NCBI GenBank assembly: GCA_023383015.1
Contig: JAHDXW010000010.1
Span: forward strand, 57,490-121,489
Length of the DNA: 64,000 nt
Direction of reading: 5' to 3'
Origin: Paracoccaceae bacterium
GTDB taxonomy: Bacteria > Pseudomonadota > Alphaproteobacteria > Rhodobacterales > Rhodobacteraceae
The notes under the pieces were generated by a model. That model was not told where the DNA came from. It saw only the letters and a list, made by a program, of their open reading frames with translations, and ran no database searches. Positions 36,273 through 44,942 of the stretch are shown here, in pieces (position 1 is the first letter of the stretch; each line of letters starts with the position of its first letter). The position numbers were made by a program, and so were the translations under genes.

Positions 36273-37574
36273 TCAGTAGACGGCGGCATAGGCCGCGAAG
36301 CGTTCTGCCGCGGCCATGGGCGCGACATGGGCCAGCTCGCCGCGCTTGTGGTCGATGTAGATGTCGGCCGCGCCTTCGGGCAGGGACGAGCGCAGCGTCG
36401 CGTCGGCGGCCAGCGCGGCGAGCGCATCGTCCAGCGTCGCCGGCAGGCGGCCCAGTCCGCGGGCGGCCAGCGCATCGGGCGACAGGGCGGCAAGATCCTC
36501 CTCGGTCGGCACGGGGGAGGGCAGACCGGCGCGCAGCCCGGCCAGCCCGGCGTGAATCAGCGCCGCCAGCGCCAGATGCGGGGCGGCGGCCGCGTCGGCG
36601 GCGCGGAACTCGAGGTTGTACTGCCGCGCCCGCCCCGCGGGCTCGCGCGCCGTCAGCGGGCAGATGCGCACGCAGGCCTCGCGGTCCTGCCGGCCGAGGT
36701 TGGTGAAGGCCGCGCTCCAGCGGTGGGGGGTCAGCCGCAGGGCCGAGATCGCCGAAGGCGCGGTCAGCGCCACCAGCGCCGGGGCATGGGCAAGCACGCC
36801 GGCCGCGAAGGCTCCGGCCGCTGCCGACAGCCCGTGCGGATGGGCGGGGTCGTAGCTGACCGGCGCGCCTGCGCGGTCCCACAGCGAGAAATGGATGTGT
36901 ACGCCGTTGCCGACGAGGTCGGGGGCGAGCAGCGGGGTGAAGGTGGCCGTCTCGCCGCGGGCGCGGGCGACCATGCGGACGATGGCGCGCAACTGCGCCG
37001 CGCGATCGGCGGCCTCGACCGCGGGGGCGGGCGGCAGCGTCAGCTCGAACTGGTTCGGACCGTACTCGCGCAGGAAGCTGTCGGGGTGGATGCCGGCGGC
37101 TGCCAGCGCGGCGGCGATATCCTCCGCAAGGCCGGCATGGTCGGCAAAGCCCATCAGGCTGAAGGCGGGCGTTGGCGCGCCCGCGCGCAGCATGAACTCG
37201 TGCTCGAAGCTCGCGCGCAGCTCGAGCCCCGTCTCCTCGCGCAGCCGGTCGACGGCCGCCTTCAGCACGCCGCGCGTGCAGCACTCCCATGGTGCCCCGT
37301 CGAGATGGCTGATGTCGCCCAGCGCGAAGGCAACCTTCGCCCCGCCCGGCAGCGGCACCGCCGCCCGCGTCGCCGGATCGGGCCGCAGCACCAGATCGCC
37401 GAGCGCGCCGTAGGGGCTGGCGGCGATCGAATCGAAGCAGGTGATCTGGACGTTGGTGGGCGTCCAGCCGATGCCGCCGGCGACCCGCCGGTCGAAGTCG
37501 GCCGAGGGCACGCCCTTGCCGCGCAGCAGGCCGGCGAAGTCGGCGGTGCAGATCATCGTGAAGGCAGGGTCCAT
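36273..37574 (-). CDS. Glutamine synthetase-family ligase
   Basis: A 433-residue protein of the GS fold (gamma-glutamyl ligase type as in PuuA/GlnA-like enzymes of amine catabolism). Active-site elements include FEHEFMLRAG (metal Glu), NQFELTLPP, GNGVHIHFSLWD (metal His) and the HRWSAAFTNLGRQDREACVRI Arg loop. GAGG lies six bases before ATG 37574, and the long upstream frame is rejected. The N-terminal beta-grasp part is unusual but present. It is the first gene of the minus-strand operon that includes the Pot-type importer, and its likely job is ATP-dependent glutamylation of an imported amine. Confidence 0.84.
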   Translation of the reverse strand: MDPAFTMICTADFAGLLRGKGVPSADFDRRVAGGIGWTPTNVQITCFDSIAASPYGALGDLVLRPDPATRAAVPLPGGAKVAFALGDISHLDGAPWECCTRGVLKAAVDRLREETGLELRASFEHEFMLRAGAPTPAFSLMGFADHAGLAEDIAAALAAAGIHPDSFLREYGPNQFELTLPPAPAVEAADRAAQLRAIVRMVARARGETATFTPLLAPDLVGNGVHIHFSLWDRAGAPVSYDPAHPHGLSAAAGAFAAGVLAHAPALVALTAPSAISALRLTPHRWSAAFTNLGRQDREACVRICPLTAREPAGRARQYNLEFRAADAAAAPHLALAALIHAGLAGLRAGLPSPVPTEEDLAALSPDALAARGLGRLPATLDDALAALAADATLRSSLPEGAADIYIDHKRGELAHVAPMAAAERFAAYAAVY

Positions 37575-37651
37575 CGGGTCCTCGCAGACGGGCTTGCGGC
37601 TGGCGCGCATCTTGTGGAGGCTCGGGCGCGAACGCAATCTGCACCCGCGAC
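37575..37651. promoter_or_regulatory. Divergent promoter between GS-like and amidohydrolase genes
   Basis: Seventy-seven bases separate the two divergent starts, so promoters for both directions must lie here or overlap the genes. No convincing operator palindrome was seen. Confidence 0.4.
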
Positions 37652-38413
37652 ATGCCCGACCGCGCCGCACCGCTTCTTTGCCCCGACGACCCCGCGCCGG
37701 TCGAGGTCGTGGCCGGCGCCTCCGGCTGGGTGATCTCGGTCGAGCATGGCGGCCGCGCAATCCCGCGGGCGCTGGGCACGCTCGGGGTGCCGGCGCGCCG
37801 GCTGGCCGACCACATCGGCTGGGATCCGGGCGCCGCCCGGCTGGCGCGGGCGCTGGCGCGGCGGCTGTCGGCGACGCTGGTACTGCAGCGCTACAGCCGC
37901 CTCGTGATCGACTGCAACCGTCCCTGGAGCGCCCCTGACCTCTGCGCCGAAATCTCCGACAGCACGCCGGTGCCCGGCAACGCGGGGCTTTCACCCGCCG
38001 CCCGGCGGGCGCGCTGGGCGGCGATCCATGCGCCCTTCCACGCCGCCCTGGCCGGGGCGCTGGCCCGGCCGGGGCTCGCCGGGCTGATCTCGGTGCACAG
38101 CTTCACCCCGCGCCGCCGTTCCGATCCCGCGCCGCGGCCCTGGCCCGTCGGCCTGCTGTGGCGCCAGGACAACCCCCTCGCACGGCACCTGGCCGCGGCG
38201 CTGGCCGGGGATCCCGACGCCCGTCCGCTCGGCATCAACGCCCCCTATGCGATCGAGGATGCCTCGGACTACACCATCCCCGTCCAGGCCGAGCCGCGGC
38301 GGCTGCCGCATGTGCTGATCGAGCTGCGCAACGACCTGCTGCGCAGCGAGGCCCGGGCCGCCGCCTGGGCCGACCGTATCGCCCGCCCGCTTCTGAATCG
38401 GAGCCCGCCATGA
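37652..38413 (+). CDS. N-formylglutamate amidohydrolase family protein
   Basis: A 253-residue hydrolase of the FGase family, which cleaves formyl- or acyl-amides of glutamate as in the last step of histidine degradation. The SVEHGGRAIP motif near residue 29, the VIDCNRP block and ISVHSFTP provide conserved Glu, His, Asn and Asp positions expected of the zinc enzyme. Its stop overlaps the start of the next gene. Placement opposite a GS-like ligase suggests that it removes a glutamyl or formyl group from a pathway intermediate. Confidence 0.83.
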   Translation: MPDRAAPLLCPDDPAPVEVVAGASGWVISVEHGGRAIPRALGTLGVPARRLADHIGWDPGAARLARALARRLSATLVLQRYSRLVIDCNRPWSAPDLCAEISDSTPVPGNAGLSPAARRARWAAIHAPFHAALAGALARPGLAGLISVHSFTPRRRSDPAPRPWPVGLLWRQDNPLARHLAAALAGDPDARPLGINAPYAIEDASDYTIPVQAEPRRLPHVLIELRNDLLRSEARAAAWADRIARPLLNRSPP

Positions 38414-39087
38414 GCCGCACCGTCCCCGGCCCCTTCCTGTCCACCACCTCGCGCGACATCCCCCTGGTGCCCGGGCGCGCGGCACTCCTGTTCATCGACG
38501 TCCAGAACTTCGCTTGCCATCCCGACGGTGCCGAATGGCGCGAGATGCCGGCGGCCGAGCGGGCCTGGAAGCAGCCCGCCCTGCTGGGCCCGCTTCACGC
38601 CGAGGTCCTGCCGCGGATGCAGGCGCTGCAGGCCGCTGCCCGCGGAGCCGGGGTGGAGGTGATGTACACCACCATCGAAAGCCTGACCCGCGACGGGCGC
38701 GACCGCAGCCTCGACTACAAGATCACCGGCTTCAACGTGCCGAAAGGCTCGTGGGACGCGAAGGTGCTCGACGCCATCGCCCCGGGCGACGACGAGATCG
38801 TGCTGCCGAAGACCTCGTCGAGCGTGTTCGTCTCCACGAACATCGACTACGTGCTGCGCAACCTCGGTGTGCAGCAGCTTGTCGTTGCGGGTGTGCTGAC
38901 CGACCAGTGCGTCGAAAGCGCGATCCGCGATGCCTGCGACCTCGGCTATCTCGTCACCCAGGTCACCGACGCCTGCCTGACCTACACGCCCGAGCGGCAG
39001 GCGGCCTCGATCGCGGCGATCCGCGGCTACTGCCGGCAGGTGACGACGGCGGCGCTGATCGACGAGCTTGCCGCCGCCCGGGAGTAG
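38410..39087 (+). CDS. Isochorismatase-family cysteine hydrolase
   Basis: A 225-residue alpha/beta hydrolase of the isochorismatase/nicotinamidase superfamily. The catalytic triad positions are visible: Asp30 (LLFIDVQN), Lys134 (VLPKTSSS) and Cys167 (GVLTDQCVES). Members hydrolyse amides (nicotinamide, N-carbamoyl amides, ureido compounds). ATG 38410 overlaps the preceding stop, so it is co-translated with the FGase-like enzyme, giving two amide-cleaving enzymes in tandem. Confidence 0.87.
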   Translation: MSRTVPGPFLSTTSRDIPLVPGRAALLFIDVQNFACHPDGAEWREMPAAERAWKQPALLGPLHAEVLPRMQALQAAARGAGVEVMYTTIESLTRDGRDRSLDYKITGFNVPKGSWDAKVLDAIAPGDDEIVLPKTSSSVFVSTNIDYVLRNLGVQQLVVAGVLTDQCVESAIRDACDLGYLVTQVTDACLTYTPERQAASIAAIRGYCRQVTTAALIDELAAARE

Positions 39088-39361
39088 CCGCCCCCGCCCG
39101 CCGCGCCCCCGCCCGCGGCGGTCGCCGTCACGCCATCCGCCCCGTCGTCCGGACCGCAGCGCGGGGCGGCGCCGAACGCGCGGCCGCGCCGTCCGCGGCG
39201 CGGAAAAGCATGGACAGGCTGGGGCGGGGCCGGTAGTCTGTCAGGCGAACATTTGTGCGCCATGTGAACGCGGACGGTGCAGTATCTGTGCGCCGGCCCG
39301 GCGCCGGCGCGCAGGGTTCATGCCGAGACCCACGGCGCAAGACCAACACGGAGGACCAACG
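39088..39361. other. Promoter region of the Dpp-type operon
   Basis: These 274 bases contain no gene. A C/G-rich block follows the cysteine-hydrolase stop, then the conserved regulatory motif at 39247-39269, a second TGTGCGCC at 39287-39294, and GGAGG just before the GTG start at 39362. The operon promoter should lie between about 39190 and 39340. Confidence 0.5.
39247..39269 (-). promoter_or_regulatory. Shared regulatory motif, site A (Dpp-type operon)
   Basis: On the minus strand this 23-base site reads GTTCACATG, GCGCACAAA, TGTTC. It matches 20 of 23 positions with 62778-62800 and 19 of 23 with 58018-58040. It lies about 93 bases upstream of the binding-protein start. Motif identity over this length in three promoters is unlikely by chance. 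Confidence 0.7.
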
Positions 39362-40969
39362 GTGATACGACTTGCCCTCGCCCTGGTGACCTCTGCGATG
39401 CTGGCGGCAGCACCCGCCCTCGCGCAGAACGTCCTGACCATCGGCGTCCGGTCGGAGGCGGCGACGCTCGATCCGCACTGGACGCAGCTTTCGGCCGACC
39501 TGCAGGTGCAGGAACACATCTTCGAGCATCTGGTGGACCTCGATTCGGCCTCCCAGCCGGTTCCCGGGCTGGCGGTGTCTTGGGCGCCCCTGTCCGACAC
39601 GCTGTGGGAGTTCAAGCTGCGCGAGGGCGTCACCTGGCACGACGGCACGCCCTTCACCGCCGATGACGTGATCTTCTCGTTCGACCGGCTGGCCGCCGGC
39701 ATCGCCGGTGCCCCCGCCAGCCCCGCCTTCACCCTTGCCAAGGGCGGCAAGGTCTGGACCCGGGTCGACGACCTGACGGTGCACATCACCACCAACGGGC
39801 CCTATCCCACCGTGGCCGAGGATCTCGCCATGGTGCCGATCGTGGCCCGCCATGCCGCCGAGGGGGTGACGCCCTCGGTCGACTTCAACTCGGGCAAGGC
39901 TGCCATCGGCACCGGGCCGTTCATGTTCGAGGAGTTCTCGCCGGGCAACCGCGTCAGCGTGGTGAAGAACCCCGGCTGGTGGGGCGGCGATCCGGGCTGG
40001 GACCGCGTCGTCTTCCGCCCGGTGGGCCAGGATGCGGCGCGGCTTGCGGCGCTGCTGAACGGCGATGTCGACCTGATCGACTACCCGCCAACCGTCGACC
40101 TGCCGCAGATCGAGGCCAACCCCAACTTCCGCGTCTCGACGATCCCCTCCGACCGGCTGATCTACGTCATCCTCAGCTACCGTCACCAGGAGGCCTATAT
40201 CAAGGACGCGGCCGGCAACACGATCTTCCCCAACCCGATCCGCGACTGGCGGGTGCGCAGGGCGATGTCGCTCGGCATCGACCGCGCGGCGATCCGCGAC
40301 CGGATCATGGGCGGCGCCTCGGAGCCGACGCGCAACATCGTTCCGCCGGGTTTCTTCGGCTATGTCGACGAGCTCCAGCCCGACGCCTACGATCCTGACG
40401 AGGCCAAGCGCCTCCTGGCTGCGGCGGGCTATCCCGACGGCTTCAGCATCACCTTCCAGGGGCCGAACGACCGCTACATCAACGACGCCCGCATCATCGA
40501 GGCGATCGCGCAGATGTGGACCCGCATCGGCATCCGCACCGAGGTCGACACGATGCCGCGGAACATCTACTTCTCCGAACTCATCCGCGGCGCGCCCGAG
40601 ACCTTCCCGGGCTTCGACATGCCCAAGTTCTCGGTCGCGCTGACCGGCTGGGGAACGGTCGCGGGCGAGGCCACCTACACGGTGTCGGGGACGCTTGAGA
40701 CCTACAACGCCGCCACCGGCGGCGGCAACGGCAACTTCGGCCGCTACTCGAACGTCTATGTCGACGCGCTGTCGATCCGGGCCAAGCAGACGATCGACCG
40801 CGACGCCCGGCTTGCGCTGCTGAAGGAGGCCACCCGCATCGGGATGGAGGACTACGCCTACATCCCGATCCACTTCCAGGTGAACAAGTGGGCGATGCGG
40901 GCCGGTCTGGAGCATTCGCCGCGCACCAACGAGCGCACCCTGGCCTGGGAAGTGCGCCGCGTGCAGTGA
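39362..40969 (+). CDS. Dipeptide/opine-type ABC substrate-binding protein (family 5)
   Basis: A 535-residue periplasmic binding protein of solute-binding family 5. A Sec signal (IRLALALVTSAMLAAAPALA, cleavage before QN) starts at GTG 39362, preceded by GGAGG; the longer ATG frame from 39068 is rejected. VSWAPLSDTLWEFKLREGV and TWHDGTPFTADDV are family landmarks, and GTGPFMFEEFSPG is the lobe-crossing segment. Ligands in this family include peptides, opines and nickel. It leads a complete Dpp-type system followed by an M24 peptidase. Confidence 0.9.
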   Translation: MIRLALALVTSAMLAAAPALAQNVLTIGVRSEAATLDPHWTQLSADLQVQEHIFEHLVDLDSASQPVPGLAVSWAPLSDTLWEFKLREGVTWHDGTPFTADDVIFSFDRLAAGIAGAPASPAFTLAKGGKVWTRVDDLTVHITTNGPYPTVAEDLAMVPIVARHAAEGVTPSVDFNSGKAAIGTGPFMFEEFSPGNRVSVVKNPGWWGGDPGWDRVVFRPVGQDAARLAALLNGDVDLIDYPPTVDLPQIEANPNFRVSTIPSDRLIYVILSYRHQEAYIKDAAGNTIFPNPIRDWRVRRAMSLGIDRAAIRDRIMGGASEPTRNIVPPGFFGYVDELQPDAYDPDEAKRLLAAAGYPDGFSITFQGPNDRYINDARIIEAIAQMWTRIGIRTEVDTMPRNIYFSELIRGAPETFPGFDMPKFSVALTGWGTVAGEATYTVSGTLETYNAATGGGNGNFGRYSNVYVDALSIRAKQTIDRDARLALLKEATRIGMEDYAYIPIHFQVNKWAMRAGLEHSPRTNERTLAWEVRRVQ

Positions 40970-41030
40970 TCCGCAAGGCTGCGCCGCCGCGCCTGCGGCG
41001 GTGCAGCGCCCGCCTTCCGCACCGTGACAA

Positions 41031-41066
41031 GGCCGGCCCCGCGGGGCGATGCCCCCGGGGCCGGCC
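41031..41066. promoter_or_regulatory. Strong intercistronic hairpin after the Dpp-type binding protein
   Basis: GGCCGGCCCC (41031-41040) pairs with GGGGCCGGCC (41057-41066), with a further GGGGC/GCCCC pairing inside. No T-run follows. It lies between the binding-protein stop and the first permease start, as a likely 3' stabiliser of the binding-protein mRNA or a partial terminator. Confidence 0.55.
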
Positions 41067-41098
41067 CCTGCCAGCCCGCCCGCACCGCCAGGGGTCGC

Positions 41099-42076
41099 AT
41101 GATCGAGTTCATCATCCGCCGCGTGGCGCAGGCGATGCTCGTCCTGTTCGTCATGACGCTGCTCGTCTTCTTCGGCGTCCATGTGATCGGCAACCCCGTC
41201 TACATCTTCGCGTCGTCCGAATGCACCCGCGAGTGCCTCGACGAGATCATGGCCAACCTCGGCCTCGACCTGCCGATCTGGCAGCAGTACCTGATGTTCC
41301 TCGGCAACCTCGCCGAGGGCGACCTCGGAAAGTCGTTCACCTTCGGCGTCCCGGCGATGTCTCTGATCTGGGAGCGCTTCCCGGCGACGCTGGAACTGGC
41401 GACGGCGTCCCTGGCGATCGCGGTCGCGGTCGGCCTGCCGCTCGGGCTCTATGCCGGGATGCGGCCCGACAGCCTTGTCTCGCGTGCGATCATGGGCTTC
41501 TCCATGCTCGGATTCTCGGTGCCGATCTTCTGGATCGGGCTGATCTTCATCCTGACCTTCTCGGTGCGCCTCGGCTGGCTGCCCTCGGTCGGCCGCGGCC
41601 AGACCGTCCAGGTCTTCGGCGTGCCGGTCAGCGTCCTCACCCGCGACGGGCTGGCGCATCTGGTCATGCCGGCCTTCACGCTGTCGCTGATCATGATGTC
41701 GATGGTGATCCGCCTCACCCGCGCCGGCATGCGTGAGGTGCTGCACGCCGACTACATCCGCTTCGCCCGCGCCAGCGGCGTGCGCGAGCGCCGGGTGATT
41801 GGCCTGCATGCGATGAAGAACATCCTGATCCCGGTGGTCACCGTGCTGGGGATGGAGTTCGCCTCGGTGATCGCCTTCGCCGTGGTGACCGAGAGCATCT
41901 TCTCCTGGCCGGGGGTCGGCAAGATGCTGATCGACGCCATCGCCGTTCTCGACCGGCCGCTGATCGTGGCCTACCTGATCTTCGTGGTGGTCATGTTCGT
42001 GACCATCAACCTCTGCGTCGACATCCTGTATTCCTTGCTCGACCCGCGGGTGCGGGTGGGCGGGGGCGGGCCATGA
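41099..42076 (+). CDS. Dipeptide-type ABC permease (DppB-like)
   Basis: A 325-residue permease with six helices. The N-terminus MIEFIIRRVAQAMLVLF and the coupling loop HADYIRFARASGVRERRVI are DppB-type. ATG 41099 is chosen over a frame extending upstream through the hairpin. The stop overlaps the next start (ATGA). Confidence 0.9.
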   Translation: MIEFIIRRVAQAMLVLFVMTLLVFFGVHVIGNPVYIFASSECTRECLDEIMANLGLDLPIWQQYLMFLGNLAEGDLGKSFTFGVPAMSLIWERFPATLELATASLAIAVAVGLPLGLYAGMRPDSLVSRAIMGFSMLGFSVPIFWIGLIFILTFSVRLGWLPSVGRGQTVQVFGVPVSVLTRDGLAHLVMPAFTLSLIMMSMVIRLTRAGMREVLHADYIRFARASGVRERRVIGLHAMKNILIPVVTVLGMEFASVIAFAVVTESIFSWPGVGKMLIDAIAVLDRPLIVAYLIFVVVMFVTINLCVDILYSLLDPRVRVGGGGP

Positions 42077-42969
42077 CCGGCGCCCGCCTCGCCGCAGCCC
42101 ATCAGGCGCGCCGCCGCTTCCTGCGCGGCTTCCTGGCCGTGCCGTCGGCGGCGATCGCGCTGGTCGTGTTCGTCGCCATGTGCACGGCAGCGCTGATCGC
42201 ACCCTGGATTGCCCCGCAGGACCCCTACGACCTGACCCAGGTCAGCATCATGGACAACCTGCTGCCGCCGGGGACCGAGGCCTGGTCGGGCATGACCCAC
42301 TGGCTGGGGACCGACGGGCAGGGGCGCGACATGCTGTCGGCGATGCTCTACGGGCTGCGCATCTCGTTGCTGGTGGGCATCCTGTCAGGGCTGATCGCGC
42401 TCGCCATCGGCACGCTCGTGGGCCTTGTCGCCGCCTTCCGCGGCGGCTGGCTCGATGCGGTGCTGATGCGGATCGTCGACCTGCAGCTGTCCTTTCCCAC
42501 CATCCTCGTGGCGCTGATCCTGCTCGTCATCCTCGGCCGCGGGGTGGACAAGATCATCATCGCGCTGGTGGTGGTGCAGTGGGCCTACTTCGCCCGCACG
42601 GTGCGCGGCGTGGCCCTGGTTGAGAGCGCGCGCGACTATGTCGAGGCGGCACGCGGCCTGCGGTTGGGGGCGATGCGCATCCTGTTCCTGCATGTGCTGC
42701 CCAACTGCCTGCCGACCATGCTGGTGATCGCCACCATCCAGATGGCGCAGGCGATCTCGCTCGAGGCGACGCTGTCCTTCCTTGGCGTCGGGCTGCCGCC
42801 GACCCGGCCTTCGCTTGGCCTCTTGATCGCCAACGGCTTCAACTTCCTGCAGTCCGGGCGCTGGTGGATCAGCGTGCTGCCGGGCGTCGTGCTGCTGGTG
42901 CTGATCGTCAGCGTCAACGTGCTCGGCGACCGCATGCGCGAAATCCTCAACCCGCATCTGAGGCGTTGA
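42073..42969 (+). CDS. Dipeptide-type ABC permease (DppC-like)
   Basis: A 298-residue permease of the DppC class, with an N-terminal positively charged segment, LGTDGQGRDMLSAMLYG (the DppC signature) and EAARGLRLGAMRILFLHVLP coupling loop. Six helices are predicted. It overlaps the DppB-like gene by four bases and is followed directly by the ATPases. Confidence 0.9.
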   Translation: MTGARLAAAHQARRRFLRGFLAVPSAAIALVVFVAMCTAALIAPWIAPQDPYDLTQVSIMDNLLPPGTEAWSGMTHWLGTDGQGRDMLSAMLYGLRISLLVGILSGLIALAIGTLVGLVAAFRGGWLDAVLMRIVDLQLSFPTILVALILLVILGRGVDKIIIALVVVQWAYFARTVRGVALVESARDYVEAARGLRLGAMRILFLHVLPNCLPTMLVIATIQMAQAISLEATLSFLGVGLPPTRPSLGLLIANGFNFLQSGRWWISVLPGVVLLVLIVSVNVLGDRMREILNPHLRR

Positions 42970-42971
42970 GC

Positions 42972-43946
42972 ATGGCGCCGGTGCTCGAGCTGAGGGGATT
43001 GCGCACCGTCTTCGCCACCGCCGCGGGCGAGCTTCCGGCGCTCGACGGCATCGACCTTGCCGTCAGCCGCGGCGAGATTGTCGCGCTAGTGGGCGAAAGC
43101 GGATCGGGCAAGTCGGTCACAGGCTTCTCGGTGACCGGGCTGCTGCCCTCGGTGGCGCGGGTGGTGGCCGGCAGCGTGCGGCTGAACGGCACCGAGATCG
43201 CCGGGCTGAGGGGCGAGGCGATGCGCCGGCTGCGCGGCCGGCATGTCGCCATGATCTTCCAGGACCCGATGATGACCCTGAACCCGGTGCTGCGGATCGG
43301 CACGCAGATGCGCGACGCGCTGTTCGCGCACGAGCGCATGGGGGGCCGCGCCGCGGCCGACCGGCTCGAGCGGGCGCTGGCCGAGGTGGGCATCGCCGAG
43401 CCGCGGGCGCGCCTGCGCCAGTATCCGCACGAGCTGTCGGGCGGAATGCGCCAGCGTGTGGCGATTGCCATCGCGCTGCTGCACGGCCCCGACCTCGTGA
43501 TCGCCGACGAGCCGACGACGGCGCTCGACGTCACCATCCAGGGCCAGATCCTCGCCCTCGTGCAGCGGCTCGCGCGCGAGAAGGGCACGGCGCTGATCTG
43601 GATCACCCATGACCTTGCCGTCGTCGCCGGCATCGCCGACCGCATCGCGGTGATGTATGCCGGCCGCATCGTCGAGGAGGGGCCGGTCGACGCGGTGCTC
43701 GACAGCCCCGCCCACCCCTATACCCGGGGGCTGATCGACAGCGTGCCGGCGACGCATCCCAAGGGCCAGCGGCTGCCGCAGATCCCCGGCCGGATGCCGA
43801 CGCTGGCGGAACTGCCGGACGGCTGCGCCTTCGCCCCTCGCTGCCCGCGCCGGAGCGGGGCCTGCGCCGACCGGCCCGATCCCGCCCCGGCCGGCGGCGG
43901 GCGGATGGTGCGCTGCTTCCATCCGCTCGCGGAGGGCCGTGCATGA
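42972..43946 (+). CDS. Dipeptide-type ABC ATP-binding protein (DppD-like)
   Basis: A 324-residue ATPase with Walker A GESGSGKSV, signature LSGGMRQRVAIAIAL, Walker B LVIADEPTTALD and switch ITHDLAVVAGIADR. The C-terminal oligopeptide-type extension contains the cysteine pair region FAPRCPRRSGACADRP, which binds an Fe-S cluster in some homologues. ATG 42972 is two bases after the previous stop. Confidence 0.9.
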   Translation: MAPVLELRGLRTVFATAAGELPALDGIDLAVSRGEIVALVGESGSGKSVTGFSVTGLLPSVARVVAGSVRLNGTEIAGLRGEAMRRLRGRHVAMIFQDPMMTLNPVLRIGTQMRDALFAHERMGGRAAADRLERALAEVGIAEPRARLRQYPHELSGGMRQRVAIAIALLHGPDLVIADEPTTALDVTIQGQILALVQRLAREKGTALIWITHDLAVVAGIADRIAVMYAGRIVEEGPVDAVLDSPAHPYTRGLIDSVPATHPKGQRLPQIPGRMPTLAELPDGCAFAPRCPRRSGACADRPDPAPAGGGRMVRCFHPLAEGRA

Positions 43947-44920
43947 GCGCCCCGCCGATCCTGGAGGTGCGCGACCTTGTCAAGCGCTTCGGCGGCGGCG
44001 GCAACATGCTGCGCGGGATGCTGGCCGCCGCCCGGCTTGCGCCGCCGGCCCGCCCGGTGCGGGCGGTCGACGGCGTCTCCTTCACCGTCGCGCGGGGCGA
44101 GGTGATGGGCGTCGTGGGCGAATCCGGCTGCGGCAAGTCCACCCTCGGCAAGATCGTCGCCGGGCTGATGTCGCCCACCGCGGGCGAGGTGCGCCACCAG
44201 GGCGCCGCAGCGGCCGGCCGGCCGCGCGGGCTTGCCCGCCAGATGATCTTCCAGGATCCCTATTCCTCGCTCAATCCGCGCATGCGGGTGACCGAGCTGA
44301 TCGGCGAGGCGCCGCGGGTCCACCGCATCGTTGGCCGGCGCGAGGTTGAGGGCTATGTCCTGGGGCTGATGGAGCGCTGCGGAATCGACCGCGCCTACAG
44401 CGACCGCTTTGCCCACCAGTTCTCCGGCGGCCAGCGCCAGCGCATCGGCATCGCCCGGGCGCTGGCCGTGCGCCCCGAGCTTCTGGTCTGCGACGAGGCG
44501 GTGTCGGCCCTCGACGTCTCGATCCAGGCCCAGATCATCAACCTGTTCATGGACCTGCGCGAGGAGTTCGGGCTCACCTACCTGTTCATCAGCCATGATC
44601 TGGGGGTCGTGCGCCATGTCGCCGACCGGGTAATGGTGATGTACCTTGGCCGGGTGGTCGAGCAGGGCCCGGCGGTCGAGGTGTTCGACCGGCCGAACCA
44701 CCCCTACACGCGGGCGCTGGTGGCCTCGGTGCCGCGGCTCGACCGCCGCCGCGTCGCCTACGAGCCCGTGCGCGGCGACATCCCCTCGCCGATGAGCCCG
44801 CCGCCGGGCTGCCGCTTCCACCCTCGTTGCCCCTTCGCGACCGACCGCTGCCGCACCGAGGCGCCGGCCCTGCGCGAGGTCGCGTCCGGCCGGCTTTCGG
44901 CCTGCCACCTCAACGACTGA
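43943..44920 (+). CDS. Dipeptide-type ABC ATP-binding protein (DppF-like)
   Basis: A 325-residue second ATPase. Walker A GESGCGKST, signature FSGGQRQRIGIARAL, Walker B LLVCDEAVSALD and switch FISHDLGVVRHVADR. The Walker B Asp-Glu pair is intact, but Ala replaces the usual Pro after Glu (DEAVS for DEPTS), common in this subfamily. C-terminal FHPRCPFATDRC carries the family cysteines. Overlaps the DppD-like stop by four bases. Confidence 0.89.
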   Translation: MSAPPILEVRDLVKRFGGGGNMLRGMLAAARLAPPARPVRAVDGVSFTVARGEVMGVVGESGCGKSTLGKIVAGLMSPTAGEVRHQGAAAAGRPRGLARQMIFQDPYSSLNPRMRVTELIGEAPRVHRIVGRREVEGYVLGLMERCGIDRAYSDRFAHQFSGGQRQRIGIARALAVRPELLVCDEAVSALDVSIQAQIINLFMDLREEFGLTYLFISHDLGVVRHVADRVMVMYLGRVVEQGPAVEVFDRPNHPYTRALVASVPRLDRRRVAYEPVRGDIPSPMSPPPGCRFHPRCPFATDRCRTEAPALREVASGRLSACHLND

Positions 44921-44942
44921 CCCATTGCGAAAGGAAAGACCC

